In this document: one piece after another, positions 63,794 through 64,000 of the stretch
Numbering within the stretch: the stretch's first letter is position 1
How the letters are laid out: each line of letters begins with the position of its first letter
DNA from: Galaxea fascicularis
Taxonomy: Eukaryota; Cnidaria; Anthozoa; Scleractinia; Euphylliidae
Direction of reading: 5' to 3'
NCBI GenBank assembly: GCA_948470475.1
Contig: OX419338.1
Coordinates: 16,389,757 to 16,453,756 of the forward strand
DNA: 64,000 bases
Made by a program: the position numbers and the translations under genes
Notes under the pieces: model-generated
Seen by the model: the letters and a program-made list of their open reading frames with translations, nothing else
Databases searched by the model: none
Told to the model about the DNA's origin: nothing

Positions 63794-64000
63794 TTAAAAA
63801 CCCAATTTTTTGTCAAGAGCGTGCCCAGCCTGAGAGTCAGTTAAGAACATCTTTATTTTGCTCATTCAATGTTTTAAATGAATGGTATATATGTACCTTT
63901 TCTGCGCTCTCACTTGAAAATCTGGTGACTTTATGTCACGTTGTGAACCTCCCTGTTCAATGCCTTTTGTAAGGTTAAATTTACCAACAGTTGGTTGGCG

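Overview
The window looks like nuclear DNA of a cnidarian, most likely an anthozoan such as a stony coral. This is inferred from spliced genes with short exons, AT-rich introns packed with foldback elements and tRNA-derived SINEs, and genes for short-chain (C4-like) collagens, which are typical of sponges and cnidarians. There is no sign of bacterial or organellar sequence.

Layout. (1) 1-20.3 kb, minus strand: two tandem copies of a TP53I3/PIG3-type quinone oxidoreductase. Copy B is complete, with five exons (20330 down to 5995; 334 aa predicted). Copy A starts at 3237 and runs off the left edge after three exons. The 9.8-kb first intron of copy B holds a degenerate BEL/Pao retrotransposon (about 11.0-13.5 kb) directly followed by a broken Ty3/Gypsy element (13.5-17.7 kb). 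(2) 22.0-44.5 kb, plus strand: a six-exon PUS7 (TruD-family tRNA/mRNA pseudouridine synthase) gene of 641 aa predicted, divergent from PIG3 copy B. Its introns carry a 6.5-kb CACTA-like DNA transposon that ends 29 bp before an exon. They also carry an antisense nested gene for an unrecognised secreted protein (43276 down to 40155) and a ubiquitin-protease Cys-box fragment. (3) 47.0-54.2 kb, minus strand: a five-exon type II transmembrane short-chain collagen gene. (4) 60.5 kb, plus strand: the first exon of a second gene with the same plan (cytoplasmic tail, membrane anchor, coiled coil, furin-like site, phase-2 donor), so the two form a head-to-head pair. Between them lie a SINE, a hAT/P52rIPK-like fragment and a LINE ORF2 3' end. 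(5) 63.1 kb, minus strand: a complete type I hammerhead self-cleaving ribozyme motif.

Mobile DNA is the main theme. At least four elements have TTAA target duplications (piggyBac-like), one of them nested inside a foldback MITE. There are two equal-length 366-bp TA-flanked MITEs, two Harbinger-like MITEs that keep a matching short ORF start, several SINEs and many long palindromes. The host genes are ordinary metabolic, RNA-modification and matrix genes. They show no operon logic, and their arrangement is tandem duplication, divergence and nesting.

The most unusual items are the hammerhead ribozyme, the CACTA-like element with its subterminal repeat arrays and exact 35-bp minisatellite, and the secreted-protein gene whose exon is duplicated and interrupted by a SINE.
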